Shown here in pieces: positions 7,896 through 17,514 of a stretch of DNA of 64,000 nt. The position numbers and the translations under genes are program-made. Where the stretch lies: NCBI RefSeq assembly GCF_040932035.1, contig NZ_JBFRBB010000002.1, forward strand, positions 620,001 to 684,000, written 5' to 3'. Numbering within the stretch: the first letter of the stretch is position 1; each line of letters starts with the position of its first letter. Below the pieces are notes generated by a model. That model was not told the DNA's origin and made no database searches. It worked only from the letters and a program-made list of their open reading frames with translations. The DNA comes from Hoeflea_A sp040932035 (GTDB taxonomy: Bacteria; Pseudomonadota; Alphaproteobacteria; Rhizobiales; Rhizobiaceae).

Positions 7896-10499
7896 TTAAT
7901 TTTCAATAACTTCTTTAACAGCAGTCGCCAGCTGCTTTAGCGAGAACGGTTTCGGCAGGAAGCCGAACTGCGCATTCTCCGGAAGGTTCTTGGCAAAAGC
8001 GTCTTCCGCATATCCCGAAACAAATATGAACTTCAGATCCGGGTATTCCTTGCGGATCTCGCGCAGCAATGTCGGACCATCCATTTCGGGCATGACGACG
8101 TCGGAAACAACGATATCGACATCGCCATTGAGTTCCTGGATCACGTCCAGCGCCTCAACGCCGGAGCCGGCCTCATGAACCGTGTATCCGCGGGTTTCAA
8201 GCATGCGCTTGCCGCCGCGCCGCACCGCCTCTTCGTCTTCGACAAGCAACACGGTCGCTGATCCAGTCAGGTCGGTCCTTTCCTCGGACTTGCCCGCGCC
8301 ATTGCCCTCCGCGCCGGCCGGCTGGGCCGCGTTTTCCTTGTCGTCGGCCTGAGCAAGGATCGTTTCTTCCTGCGTTTCGACATGGCGCGGCAGATAGATA
8401 CGGAACGTCGTTCCCTTGCCGACTTCAGATTCCGGATAGATGTAACCGCCCGACTGCTTGATGATGCCATAGACCATCGACAGTCCGAGGCCGGTTCCCT
8501 TGCCGACATCCTTTGTGGTGAAGAACGGCTCGAAAATCTTATCCATGAGATCCGGTGCGATACCAGTGCCTTCGTCGCCGACGGCGATCATCACATAATC
8601 GCCCTCCTGCATGCCCCGGTTATTGAGACCGGCGACCTCATCGCTCTCGACATTCGACGTGCTGATTTTGATGGTCCCGCCTTCCGGCATTGCGTCCCGT
8701 GCATTGACTGCCAGGTTAATGATGACCTGTTCAAATTGCCCGATATCGGTTTTCACCGGCCACAGGTCCTTGCCGTATTCGACATCGAGTTTAACGTTGG
8801 AGCCCGTCAGCCGGTCTACCAGCATGCGCAGGTCGCCAATCACATCGGTCATCGACAGAACCGTCGGCCGCATGGTCTGCTTGCGCGAGAAGGCCAGCAA
8901 CTGGCGCACCAGAACCGCAGCGCGGTTGGCGTTGCGCTTGATTTCCATCAGATCGGCAAAACTGGAATCGGACGGGCGCAGCGACAGGAGCAGGTGGTCC
9001 GCCGACAGCAAAATGGCGGTCAAAACATTGTTGAAATCGTGGGCGATGCCGCCAGCGAGCGTACCGACAGCGTTCATTTTCTGCGTCTCGGCCATTTGCG
9101 CTTCCAGCGCCTTTTGCTCGGTCGTCTCCACAGCGTAGATGATGGCGGCTTCCTCGCTGTCGCTGCCGTCGACGACGGCGGTCACGTAGAAGCGGAAGAA
9201 CCTTTCTTCGTCGGCGGCATGGCGTGTGTCGACCGGCGCGATCTCTCCCTGGCCGTGTGAGGCATCGGCAAGCGCTGCGGCAAGCAGTTTCCTGTCCGCC
9301 TCGTGAACCACGGTCTCGAACAGGGCACCTTTTTCAAGATCGTCGCGCGCCACCGCTGCCGAGAACATCTTCAGGAACGGGGCATTGGTGCGAACGATCT
9401 TGCCGTTGCTATCGACTGATGCGATTGCCATGGGCGTATTGTTGAAGAAGCGCGTAAAGCGTGTTTCGGCGGCGGCTGCCTCGCTCGCGCTGGCGCCCTC
9501 CCCGCTGCGCTGAAGCACAATGGTGCGGCTTTCACCCGGTGCCCCGTCGCGCGCAGCGCTGACCCGGTGCACGAGCCTGACGGGCAGGCTTTTGCCGTCT
9601 CGGCGCAGCATATCGAGATCGAGTGTCGCGGTCCGGTCAAGACCGGGTGCGGCCTGAACGGATTCGATCAGCGCCATGCCTTCGCCCGCAACAAGGTCAC
9701 CGAGCGCAATGGATCCCGGGGTGAAACGGGTCAGGTCAAGACCAATCCAGTCTGCCAGGGTGGCATTGATATAGACAACCTCGCCGCCCTGCCCCGTCGA
9801 CATGAAACCGGCGGGCGCATGGTCCAGATAATCGATCGCATGCTGCAATTCGCGAAAGAAGCGCTCCTGCTCTTCGCGTTCTGCGGTGATATCGGACAGT
9901 TGCCAGGCATGCAGTCTCTCGCCCGCATCGCCAAGGTCGAGCAAACGTGCGCGAAGGCGATACCAGCGTGGCCCGTCGGGCGAGTCTCCCGAACCGCCCA
10001 GTGTTTTGAGCAGCCTGAATTCTTCCTGCCCCTCCGTGCCTTCCCGTATCTGGTTGGTCAGCCGGTAGACCGCCTCCGCCGCCTGGCTGTCGCGGGACAT
10101 GATGGCCTCGATGGACAGGACATCGGCCGGGTTGTCGGCTCCGATGAGTTCGGCATAGGTGCGGTTTGCGTAGACAACGCGGCCCTTTTTGTCGGTGACG
10201 ACGGTCCCTTCCGGATGACCGTCTATGAATATCCGAGACAGCACATCGCCGCCGGCCCTCGGCATGATCTGCACAAATCCGATGACCGTTGAGACGAGAT
10301 AGAAAATTCCGACCATGGCTAGCATGCCCAGAAGGCCGAGGCCGAGATTGGTGTTGACGCGCCCTTCCAGATAGACAAATGCGATCGCCGCGCCAACAAG
10401 GACGATGGCGAGAACTATTAGGCGAACGACAGTGCCTGGTTTTGAATGCCGGTCGATTATCGGCGTCGGGTAGTTTCCCGACTGGTTCTCCCGCGCCAT
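7896..10499 (-). CDS. cckA: Hybrid histidine kinase CckA
   Basis: 867-residue cell-cycle hybrid kinase, which through the phosphotransferase ChpT controls the phosphorylation of CtrA and CpdR. Seen in order: two membrane helices (about 24-46 and 52-76); three PAS-like modules (about 90-480); a HisKA domain with the GGIAHDFNNVLTAI box and phospho-acceptor His487; an HATPase domain with NLAVNARDAMPEGG and the GTGLGLSMVYGI G-boxes; and a C-terminal receiver with Asp800 in VVSDVVMPEMDG. ATG 10499 has a good AGAGGA site; an earlier TTG frame is not needed. The order and motifs are the standard CckA set, so the call is firm. chpT and ctrA are not in the window. Confidence 0.95.
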   Translation of the reverse strand: MARENQSGNYPTPIIDRHSKPGTVVRLIVLAIVLVGAAIAFVYLEGRVNTNLGLGLLGMLAMVGIFYLVSTVIGFVQIMPRAGGDVLSRIFIDGHPEGTVVTDKKGRVVYANRTYAELIGADNPADVLSIEAIMSRDSQAAEAVYRLTNQIREGTEGQEEFRLLKTLGGSGDSPDGPRWYRLRARLLDLGDAGERLHAWQLSDITAEREEQERFFRELQHAIDYLDHAPAGFMSTGQGGEVVYINATLADWIGLDLTRFTPGSIALGDLVAGEGMALIESVQAAPGLDRTATLDLDMLRRDGKSLPVRLVHRVSAARDGAPGESRTIVLQRSGEGASASEAAAAETRFTRFFNNTPMAIASVDSNGKIVRTNAPFLKMFSAAVARDDLEKGALFETVVHEADRKLLAAALADASHGQGEIAPVDTRHAADEERFFRFYVTAVVDGSDSEEAAIIYAVETTEQKALEAQMAETQKMNAVGTLAGGIAHDFNNVLTAILLSADHLLLSLRPSDSSFADLMEIKRNANRAAVLVRQLLAFSRKQTMRPTVLSMTDVIGDLRMLVDRLTGSNVKLDVEYGKDLWPVKTDIGQFEQVIINLAVNARDAMPEGGTIKISTSNVESDEVAGLNNRGMQEGDYVMIAVGDEGTGIAPDLMDKIFEPFFTTKDVGKGTGLGLSMVYGIIKQSGGYIYPESEVGKGTTFRIYLPRHVETQEETILAQADDKENAAQPAGAEGNGAGKSEERTDLTGSATVLLVEDEEAVRRGGKRMLETRGYTVHEAGSGVEALDVIQELNGDVDIVVSDVVMPEMDGPTLLREIRKEYPDLKFIFVSGYAEDAFAKNLPENAQFGFLPKPFSLKQLATAVKEVIEN

Positions 10500-10805
10500 T
10501 ACCGTCCTCTTGATGCGAGCATGATTCCCCTGAAATACAATACCCTGTTTGGACCACATTCCTTAACACAATGAAAGGCTTCCCCGGTTTTCCGCGCCAA
10601 ACCTGTGTAGCGCCCGGCAATTCGGCTCGGTGCCGGTTATGCGAAACACAGCGCCGAATCCGGCCAAAGCGATGGCCAAGCTGTGTGTTTCATGAAAATT
10701 GACTGTCACGCGCTTGCATGGTCTCTGATGGCCCTCTACCCTTTCAACCGGTGGCGAACGCTGAATCGCTTCAGGGGGAATTGAATATTAGGACGCTGAA
10801 TTATT
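10500..10805. other. Divergent intergenic region between cckA and the FliO-like gene
   Basis: 306 bases carrying the promoters of both genes. A short direct repeat CGCTGAAT occurs at about 10759 and 10795, the second just before the FliO-like start. No RNA gene or further reading frame with support was seen. Confidence 0.6.
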
Positions 10806-12026
10806 ATGAGTGACGCACTTACCGGAACGGGCGGAATGTCCATTTACTCCTTGCTTATTATCGGTGCGGTCGTCGTTGTCCTATTCGGCCTTTTCTTATG
10901 GCATCTCAGACGGCGCGGCCACATGGCCTTCATTCGCGGCGGCTCGAACCGGCAACCGCGGCTTGCGGTTCTCGATGCAGCTGCAGTCGACGCACGGCGC
11001 AGGCTCGTGCTGGTGCGCAGAGACAACGTCGAACACCTGATCATGATCGGCGGCCCCAGCGACATTGTCGTCGAACGTGGTATCAACAGGGCTTCGGTAG
11101 CAGCACGCGCGGGCCACCAGGAGGCAGCCGCCCAACAGGCTCATGCTCAACCAGCCGCGCCAAAGGATCAGCAAAGGCCGCAGCAACCCCAGGGGCAGCC
11201 TCGGCCGGAGCCGAAGCAACCGCCCAAGCCGCAGCCCCAGCCGATCGCGACGGAACCGCTGAACATCCCGGTTACCAAACCCGCGAAAAAACCGGAAGAG
11301 CCGGTGAAAGCCGACACGCCGCCATTGCCGGGCAGCGAACCCGTGCCACCCATACCGCCGCTCGCTTCCGAGGCTAAGCCGCCGCCGCTGGTCGGAAGCA
11401 CCCGGGCTACACCCGTGGCGCCCGACACCAGGTCACCGCCGCCGCAAAATAAGTCTCAGCAGGCGCCGGCGCCTGAACTCGCAGCCGTTGCTGTATCGGC
11501 CGCCGCGGCATCGGCCGCCAACGAAATGGCAAAACTGGATGCAAAAGGCCCCGCTGCCGAACCGGCAGGACCCGTTGTTGATGTTATGGGGCCTGCGGCT
11601 GGAGGCGGCACGATCGGCGACGAGGAAAATGCCATCACGGCCGAACTTGAAGATGTTCTGGACGCCGCCCGCGAACTGGTGATGCCGGATACACGAACCG
11701 AACCTGCTTCTGCGGACGAAATCATTGCCGCTCCGCAGGTCGATGTCGCTCCGCCAGCGGTGGAAATTCCGGAAGTTGAAACCGCCCAGCCAGTCGAAGG
11801 CGAGGAAGCGCCGCAACCGAGCGCGATCACGGCGGACGAGCTTATCGCGGATTTTGATGAATTGCTGGAGGCGGAAATTAGCAAGGCGGAACAGCAAAAA
11901 GCCGCCAACGATCCGGGAACGGAAACATCGCCCGAAGCCACGGATAAACCTGAGCCTGAAACACCTTCTGCATCACTCGAAGATGAGATGAAAAAGCTTC
12001 TCGGCGATCTAAGCGTCAAACAATAA
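10806..12026 (+). CDS. FliO-like membrane protein with long Pro/Gln/Ala-rich tail
   Basis: 406-residue protein. One membrane helix near residues 12-32 (SIYSLLIIGAVVVVLFGLFL) is followed by a basic stretch and a compact domain, residues about 45-95, with RLAVLDAAAVDARRRLVLVRR and NVEHLIMIGGPSDIVVE. That domain resembles FliO, the small regulator of the flagellar export gate, where the pattern RLVLVR..EHLIMIGGP is typical. The remaining 300 residues are low-complexity Pro/Gln/Ala/Glu sequence ending in an acidic helix (EDEMKKLLGDLSV). No other flagellar gene is near, so a flagellar role is an inference from fold only; a related membrane-anchored scaffold is an alternative. A terminator directly follows the stop. 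Confidence 0.65.
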   Translation: MSDALTGTGGMSIYSLLIIGAVVVVLFGLFLWHLRRRGHMAFIRGGSNRQPRLAVLDAAAVDARRRLVLVRRDNVEHLIMIGGPSDIVVERGINRASVAARAGHQEAAAQQAHAQPAAPKDQQRPQQPQGQPRPEPKQPPKPQPQPIATEPLNIPVTKPAKKPEEPVKADTPPLPGSEPVPPIPPLASEAKPPPLVGSTRATPVAPDTRSPPPQNKSQQAPAPELAAVAVSAAAASAANEMAKLDAKGPAAEPAGPVVDVMGPAAGGGTIGDEENAITAELEDVLDAARELVMPDTRTEPASADEIIAAPQVDVAPPAVEIPEVETAQPVEGEEAPQPSAITADELIADFDELLEAEISKAEQQKAANDPGTETSPEATDKPEPETPSASLEDEMKKLLGDLSVKQ

Positions 12027-12058
12027 AAAAAGGCGGCTGATAAATCAGCCGCCCTTTT
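12025..12058. terminator. Bidirectional intrinsic terminator
   Basis: Perfect ten-base stem GGCGGCTGAT / ATCAGCCGCC with an AA loop, preceded by a run of seven A and followed by CTTTT. It ends the FliO-like gene and the oppositely directed dksA. Confidence 0.92.
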
Positions 12059-12079
12059 GCCTGGTCAATGAAGTGCCGG

Positions 12080-12499
12080 CTACTCGTCCCTGTAGACTTT
12101 TTCACGGCGTTCATGGCGTTCTTGTGCTTCAATCGACAGTGTCGCTATAGGACGCGCGTCGAGCCGTTTCAGGCTGATCGGTTCTCCCGTTTCCTCACAA
12201 TAGCCATACGTACCTTCGTCCAGCCGCCGCAAAGCCGCATCGATTTTCGATATCAGTTTGCGCTGCCTGTCCCGTGCACGCAGTTCAATGGCTCTGTCCG
12301 TTTCGGACGAGGCACGGTCTGCGATGTCGGGATGATTGGCGCTGTCTTCCTGCAGGTTTCCGAGTGTTTCGCGTGCTTCACGCAGTATTTCGTTTTTCCA
12401 TGCATTCAGTTTGGCTCGAAAGTAGGCACGCTGCTTGTCATTCATGAACACCTCGTCATCCGAGGGAACATAGGAACCAAGATCAATCATTTCATTCAT
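12080..12499 (-). CDS. dksA: RNA polymerase-binding factor DksA, one-cysteine form
   Basis: 139-residue DksA/TraR protein that binds the RNA polymerase secondary channel and, with ppGpp, adjusts stringent-response promoters. Seen: a coiled-coil region (about 20-95) with the acidic tip DIADRASSETDRAIELRARDR, then a zinc-finger region. The four metal-ligand positions read C101, T104, S122 and A125, so only one cysteine remains (YGYCEETGEP, TLSIEAQERHE). Such one-cysteine forms are common in alphaproteobacteria and can act without zinc. Start ATG 12499 has an AGAGGA site nine bases upstream. Monocistronic, ended by the terminator at 12025. Confidence 0.93.
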   Translation of the reverse strand: MNEMIDLGSYVPSDDEVFMNDKQRAYFRAKLNAWKNEILREARETLGNLQEDSANHPDIADRASSETDRAIELRARDRQRKLISKIDAALRRLDEGTYGYCEETGEPISLKRLDARPIATLSIEAQERHERREKVYRDE

Positions 12500-12667
12500 G
12501 GTGATTCCTCTGGTAGCAGTGCTTTTTGGGCGTGTGTATAGCCACACCGCTGCCCGCTTACAAGCGTGAATTCACCAAGCTGTATATTTTTTGTGTGCAT
12601 CACAATTTTATTTAACGTTTATATTGATTTACGAAATTGTCACAACATCGTCAGAAATTCGCCACGG

Positions 12668-13972
12668 CTACATTTCGTCAAGGGCGTCGGTTAGCCGAAG
12701 CCGCATGTATTCAAGCTGTGTCGCAAGCCTACCAAATGGCCCTCCGCCCCACACAGGTCCAAACTTTTTAAACAGTTTCAACCGGCCATCGTCACCGGCT
12801 ATTGCATCTGTGACAGCAATCGCACCGGATGCCGTCGCGTTCAGCCCATGGCCGCCAAAACCCGTCAGCGCGAACAGCCCCGGCTGTAATTCCCCAACAA
12901 TCGGCATTTTGTGGCGTGCATACCCCATCAGACCGGACCAATTGAACTCAATTTCCAGATCACCCAGTTGCGGATAAATCCGCTGAATATCGCGCAACAG
13001 CATCTCACCAAGGCGCGCCGGCTCGCTTCGCCTTGTGGTGATGCGCCCGCCCCACAGCAATCGCAGTCCGAGTTCGTCCTCGACAAGACGGTAATAGTCG
13101 CCGGCCCGCCGCTGGTCGGCAATGCAGCCCCGGTATCCGATGATTTCGGCAAGGCTGTCCCTGAAGGGACGGCTGGTCACGACATAAGTGGCAACCGGCA
13201 GGATACTCCGTTCGATCTGACTGATCGGACCACCATAGGCGCTGGTGGCAACAACCACCCTGGCAGACCGGACCTGTCCCGAAGGCGCCTTTAATACAAA
13301 GGAGGCGCCTGATTTCGCGACCTCCGACACCTCAGTGCCCTCAAATACCCTAACACCCGCATTGAGGCACAGCGCCAGCAGCAGTTCGGCATAGGCGAGC
13401 GGATCGATATGAAATGGTTTGCGGTCGACAACACCGGCCTGATAGCAATCCGTTTTGAGGACCTGCTGTAGCCCGCTTCGGTCCAGAAACTCCATTTCAG
13501 CACCATAATCACGCGCCATGCGGTCCCGCCAGGCCCGAAATGCACCGACCTTCCCGTGGCGTATGACATGAAGCCAGCCCCGCCCCGCGATAATGTCACT
13601 GCGGCCTGCTGCTGCGATCGTATCTTCCACATATTCCACACCCGTGACCGACAGATTGTAGAGCTTTTTTGCCGTCTCAACGCCGGTTTTGCGTTCAATC
13701 GATCCGATGCTTTCTGCAAAACCCGGTGAAACAAACCCGCCATTGCGGCCGGAAGCCCCCCAGCCTATGCGCCGTGATTCCACGAGCGCCACGGAGTGTC
13801 CGCGGCGTGAAAGCTCAAGGGCAGCCGTCAGTCCCGCAAGTCCGCCACCGATGATCGCGACATCCGTATCCTCCCTGCCCTTCAGAGGCTTGCGCAATGC
13901 GCGGGGCGGCTGGCGGGCGGCGTAATAGCTTGCAGCGTGCACCTGTTGATCGGCCACTGTGGAATTGCTCAT
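12668..13972 (-). CDS. FAD-dependent amino-acid/amine oxidoreductase (DAO family)
   Basis: 434-residue flavoprotein of the D-amino-acid-oxidase fold (DadA, PuuB and relatives). The dinucleotide-binding motif is DVAIIGGGLAGLTAALELSRRGHSVALVE at about residues 38-66 (given here in pieces: GGGLAGL, then the acidic end of strand two), followed by GWGASGRNGGFVSPGF, the flavin-contact block of gamma-glutamylputrescine oxidase-like members. A second block near the C-terminus, LMGYARHKMPIVGEL and LTGFGGHGLNATASGAI, is typical of the family. ATG 13972 is chosen over a longer frame because an AAAGGCGA site precedes it and the FAD motif then sits at normal distance. Substrate is likely an amine or amino acid; which one cannot be told. 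Confidence 0.85.
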   Translation of the reverse strand: MSNSTVADQQVHAASYYAARQPPRALRKPLKGREDTDVAIIGGGLAGLTAALELSRRGHSVALVESRRIGWGASGRNGGFVSPGFAESIGSIERKTGVETAKKLYNLSVTGVEYVEDTIAAAGRSDIIAGRGWLHVIRHGKVGAFRAWRDRMARDYGAEMEFLDRSGLQQVLKTDCYQAGVVDRKPFHIDPLAYAELLLALCLNAGVRVFEGTEVSEVAKSGASFVLKAPSGQVRSARVVVATSAYGGPISQIERSILPVATYVVTSRPFRDSLAEIIGYRGCIADQRRAGDYYRLVEDELGLRLLWGGRITTRRSEPARLGEMLLRDIQRIYPQLGDLEIEFNWSGLMGYARHKMPIVGELQPGLFALTGFGGHGLNATASGAIAVTDAIAGDDGRLKLFKKFGPVWGGGPFGRLATQLEYMRLRLTDALDEM

Positions 13973-14180
13973 ACGGTATTCGCCTTTTACCTGGATGTCT
14001 TTGCATAGTCCTGCAGATGCGCGCATTCCACCTGATAGCGACGAAACCCGATGTTTTGAACAGTTTGCAATAATTGTGGAGCACCCTCTCGCATCGGCGA
14101 TCGAATGATGCTTTAAATGCCTAAATGTCAAACCGCGCCATAACCCGCAACCGGAATTGGAGATTGGCGAAGCGCCGCGC

Positions 14181-14729
14181 ATGAACAAGCACGCCTCAAC
14201 CAACCTGACGGTCTATTTGCTTCGCCACGCACATTCCGCCTGGGCACGCCCTGGTCAGCGCGATTTCGACCGACCGCTTGACGTCCGAGGGGTCGACGAT
14301 GCCAACATTGTCGGCGCGGCCTTTGCGCGTTTTGAAAAACTGCCGGCAACGGTTTTGTGTTCGACCGCAAGGCGCTGCCAGCAAACCTGCGAAATCGTGC
14401 TGTCGCATTTGCCATATAAACCGCAGGTCCAAAGCAGCGACGAACTCTACAGCAACGACCACGCATACTATATCGAGCAGCTATCGAAGCAGTCCGACAC
14501 ACCAGTCCTTTTGATTGGCCACAATCCAATGATGGAGGATACGGCGCGCTTTTTGAGCATCAGTGCCAAGGACCGCCCCGGGGAACGGCTGCAGAAGGGT
14601 TTCCCCACCGCCGGGCTTGCCGTCATCGAATTCGAAGGCACGATGTCGCAAATCAGGGATGGCGGTCACCTGTCAGAGTTTCTGTCGCCAAAACGTCTGC
14701 GGAAAAAAGCGCAGAAAGTCGAAGGCTAG
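14181..14729 (+). CDS. SixA-like histidine phosphatase family protein
   Basis: 182-residue histidine phosphatase. The catalytic LRHAHSAW motif near residue 15 gives the nucleophile His in an RH motif; a second His is in LIGHNPMMED at about residue 113. CSTARRCQQTCEIV supplies the conserved Arg region. Size and motifs match SixA-type phosphohistidine phosphatases, which remove phosphate from Hpt domains, but small general phosphatases share the fold. ATG 14181 is chosen over TTG 14157. The gene is divergent from the FAD oxidoreductase, 208 bases apart. The link to phosphorelays is only by family. Confidence 0.8.
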   Translation: MNKHASTNLTVYLLRHAHSAWARPGQRDFDRPLDVRGVDDANIVGAAFARFEKLPATVLCSTARRCQQTCEIVLSHLPYKPQVQSSDELYSNDHAYYIEQLSKQSDTPVLLIGHNPMMEDTARFLSISAKDRPGERLQKGFPTAGLAVIEFEGTMSQIRDGGHLSEFLSPKRLRKKAQKVEG

Positions 14730-14932
14730 GCTGTTAATCCCGACTGTGCAGTGGAAATAACTGCCTCAATTCATTGTAATTAAATATCAAATTGGCACCG
14801 ACGGTGACGGAATTCAACCGGAGGACAAACGAATCCCGGTATTTCGACCACCGATGCGCCAGGCCAGCGGCTTGAACAGCCCATGGGCGGGTTCTTATAT
14901 GCCAACCAGCAATTGTGCCAAGCAGGTGAAAA

Positions 14933-16408
14933 TTGGGTTCTGCTCTTTCCCGAATATCCGACGAAGCTCTGATCACGGTGGACAATCTTGTGGATCGCGC
15001 CAGCGACCTCATGCGCCCGACCATGCGCTTCGGTGTAACAGGGCTCTCGAGGGCGGGCAAAACCGTGTTTATCACCGCCCTCGTGCACAATCTTCTGCAC
15101 GGCGGTCGCCTGCCGCTTTTCAAAGCGCAGCAAAGCGGGCGCATCGCGTCGGCCTATCTTGAACCGCAACCTGATGACGGTGTTCCGCGTTTTCAGTATG
15201 AGGACCACGTCAAAGCGCTGGTGGACGAACGCCTGTGGCCGCAATCCACCCGTGCGATATCGGAACTCAGGCTGACCATCGAATACGAATCCGCCAGCGC
15301 CTGGAACCGGTTGCTTTCGTCTGGAAAGCTGTCGATCGACATTGTCGACTACCCAGGTGAATGGCTTCTCGATCTTCCCCTATTGAAGCAGGATTTTCGT
15401 GAATTCAGCCGGAACGCCGTGGAACTTGCGCGTTTGCCGGCCCGGGCCGATCTGTCACGCCAATGGCTTGAAAAATCGGCTGAATGCGATGCAAGCCTCA
15501 CAGCTGACGAAACCCGGGCGCGCGAAATATCCGGCCTATTCGCAGACTATCTGCGCGCCTGCCGCAGCGACGAACGCGCCCTTTCAACACTTCCGCCGGG
15601 CCGGTTTTTAATGCCAGGTGATCTTGAAGGCTCACCCGCACTGACCTTTGCCCCTTTACCGGGTCTGCCTCAGGAAGGCTCGGCACCGGCGAATTCGCTC
15701 TGGGCGATGATGGAACGGCGTTACGAAGCCTACAAATCCCTTGTCGTCAAACCGTTTTTCCGGGACCACTTCGCCCGGCTGGACCGCCAGATCATCCTCA
15801 TCGACGCCATGCAGGCCATGAATGCCGGACCGGAAGCGGTACAGGACCTGGAACGGGCTCTTGTCGATATCCTTTCCTGCTTCAGGCCGGGACGAAACAG
15901 TCTTCTTACGTCGCTGGTATCACGGCGCATCGACCGCGTTCTTATCGGCGCGACCAAGGCCGACCATCTGCATCACGAAAGTCACGACCGGCTGGAGGCC
16001 ATCGTTCGCCGTCTCGTCGAGCGGGCAACCCGGCGTGCGGGTTACGCAAAAGCGGAAATTGAGGTCATCGCCATGGCGGCCGTCCGCGCAACCCGTGAAG
16101 CAAGCGCCAAACAGGGCAAGGACAAGCTTCCCCTGATCGTCGGCACGCCGATGAAGGGCGAAAAAATCAACGGCGATACCTTCGACGGAAATGGCAAGAC
16201 AGGTATATTTCCAGGCGACCTGCCAAGCGATGTGGAGTCCTTTTTCAAACAGGCCGAAACCCGATCGGGCAAATCGTCGCCACCGCTCAATTTTGTCCGC
16301 TTTCGCCCGCCCAAACTGGAACGCACCGCCGAGGGTGTAACCTTGTCGCTTCCCCATATCCGGCTCGACCGGGCGTTTGAATTCCTGTTCGGAGACTGGC
16401 TGGCATGA
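14933..16408 (+). CDS. YcjX-like P-loop GTPase (DUF463)
   Basis: 491-residue nucleotide-binding protein of the YcjX family, found in many proteobacteria in a pair with YcjF. The P-loop GLSRAGKTVF lies near residue 38, as in Escherichia coli YcjX; a SIDIVDYPGEWLLDLP block and the GATKADHL NKxD-like motif support GTP binding. The function is unsettled, although family members have been tied to envelope stress. A TTG start at 14933 with AGCAGGTGAAAA upstream is used, because no ATG precedes the P-loop at normal distance; GTG codons further in are alternatives. The stop overlaps the next start by four bases (ATGA), showing translational coupling with the TIGR01620 gene. Confidence 0.85.
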   Translation: MGSALSRISDEALITVDNLVDRASDLMRPTMRFGVTGLSRAGKTVFITALVHNLLHGGRLPLFKAQQSGRIASAYLEPQPDDGVPRFQYEDHVKALVDERLWPQSTRAISELRLTIEYESASAWNRLLSSGKLSIDIVDYPGEWLLDLPLLKQDFREFSRNAVELARLPARADLSRQWLEKSAECDASLTADETRAREISGLFADYLRACRSDERALSTLPPGRFLMPGDLEGSPALTFAPLPGLPQEGSAPANSLWAMMERRYEAYKSLVVKPFFRDHFARLDRQIILIDAMQAMNAGPEAVQDLERALVDILSCFRPGRNSLLTSLVSRRIDRVLIGATKADHLHHESHDRLEAIVRRLVERATRRAGYAKAEIEVIAMAAVRATREASAKQGKDKLPLIVGTPMKGEKINGDTFDGNGKTGIFPGDLPSDVESFFKQAETRSGKSSPPLNFVRFRPPKLERTAEGVTLSLPHIRLDRAFEFLFGDWLA

Positions 16409-17511
16409 CGAACAAGCACAGAAAACCGGCCGCCTTCAAAATAGACGACGGCGAAGAACAGCCGGCGGAGGCTCCCGATAGGAAACGGGCCACTGCCAAG
16501 CGCCGTGAACCGGTGGCTCTTGCCGAAGGCATTGATTTTACTGAAAGTAAGGACGATCCGTTCCTCGGTGAGCCGTTGGAGACTGATAGCGATACTGCAT
16601 TAGCCGATGCGCTGACGCCGCCTGTCGCCGCGTCGAAGCGGCGCGGACTGTCACTTGGCAAGATCGCGATCGCAGCTCTCGGCATGCTGTTTTCGCTGGC
16701 ATTTGCCCTGTGGGTCGACAACCTGATCAGCGCCTATTTTGCACGCTCCCTATGGCTGGGCTGGACTGCAACCGCTCTGACTGTCATAGCCGTCGCCGCC
16801 CTCGCCGGCCTCGTCGTCCGGGAAATAGCGGCTCTCATACGCCTCGATGCCGTCCATACCATCCGCTCAGCCGCTGAAGACGCCCGCAAGGAAAAGAACC
16901 CTGCAAAGGCAAGAGCCGTGCAGACAAAACTGGTGAACATTCTGTCGCGCCGGCCGGAAACAGCACGCGCGCGCAAGCAGTTGAAGGAATTGGAGGGCGA
17001 AATCATTGACGGCCCGCACCTGATGGAACTGGCGGAAACGGAACTGCTCGGGCCGCTGGACAGCGAGGCCCGCAAACTGATTGTCAACGCCTCCAAGCGT
17101 GTATCGGTGGTCACGGCGCTCAGTCCGCGCGCGCTGCTCGATATCGGCTATGTGCTTTTTGAGGCAATGCGCCTTATCCGCAATCTGGCAGCGCTTTACG
17201 GCGGACGTCCCGGAACCCTTGGCGCCATGAGGCTGGCACGCGACGTTGTCGGGCATCTGGCCGTCACAGGCTCCATGGCAATCGGTGATGGCGTCATTCA
17301 GCAGCTGATGGGTCACGGTCTGGCAAGCAAGCTGTCGGCCAGGCTTGGCGAAGGTGTTATCAATGGCCTGATGACCGCACGTATAGGAATCGCCGCAATG
17401 GATCTGTGCCGTCCGATGCCGTTCCACAACCTCAAACGTCCGGGGATCGGCGAGTTTGTCGGTGACCTCACCCGTCAGGCAACCGGCACGCAGAAATCCA
17501 AACAGAAATAG
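16405..17511 (+). CDS. YcjF-like membrane protein (DUF697, TIGR01620)
   Basis: 368-residue partner of the preceding GTPase. A hydrophilic N-terminus (about 1-85) is followed by two membrane helices (about 92-112 and 120-142), then a cytosolic helical domain with RPETARARKQLKELEG and the DUF697 core (ALSPRALLDIGYVLFEAMRLIRNLAALYGGRPGT region, given here by position 235-275) and glycine-rich SMAIGDGVIQQLMGHGLASKL. The start overlaps the YcjX stop, so the two are translated together. Probably a membrane docking partner for the GTPase; this is inferred from the conserved pairing, not shown. Confidence 0.85.
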   Translation: MTNKHRKPAAFKIDDGEEQPAEAPDRKRATAKRREPVALAEGIDFTESKDDPFLGEPLETDSDTALADALTPPVAASKRRGLSLGKIAIAALGMLFSLAFALWVDNLISAYFARSLWLGWTATALTVIAVAALAGLVVREIAALIRLDAVHTIRSAAEDARKEKNPAKARAVQTKLVNILSRRPETARARKQLKELEGEIIDGPHLMELAETELLGPLDSEARKLIVNASKRVSVVTALSPRALLDIGYVLFEAMRLIRNLAALYGGRPGTLGAMRLARDVVGHLAVTGSMAIGDGVIQQLMGHGLASKLSARLGEGVINGLMTARIGIAAMDLCRPMPFHNLKRPGIGEFVGDLTRQATGTQKSKQK

Positions 17512-17514
17512 AAG

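Noticed and set aside
8382..9260. Plus-strand frame of 292 codons antisense to cckA
   Set aside because: Shadow of the kinase domains, which are clearly coding on the minus strand.
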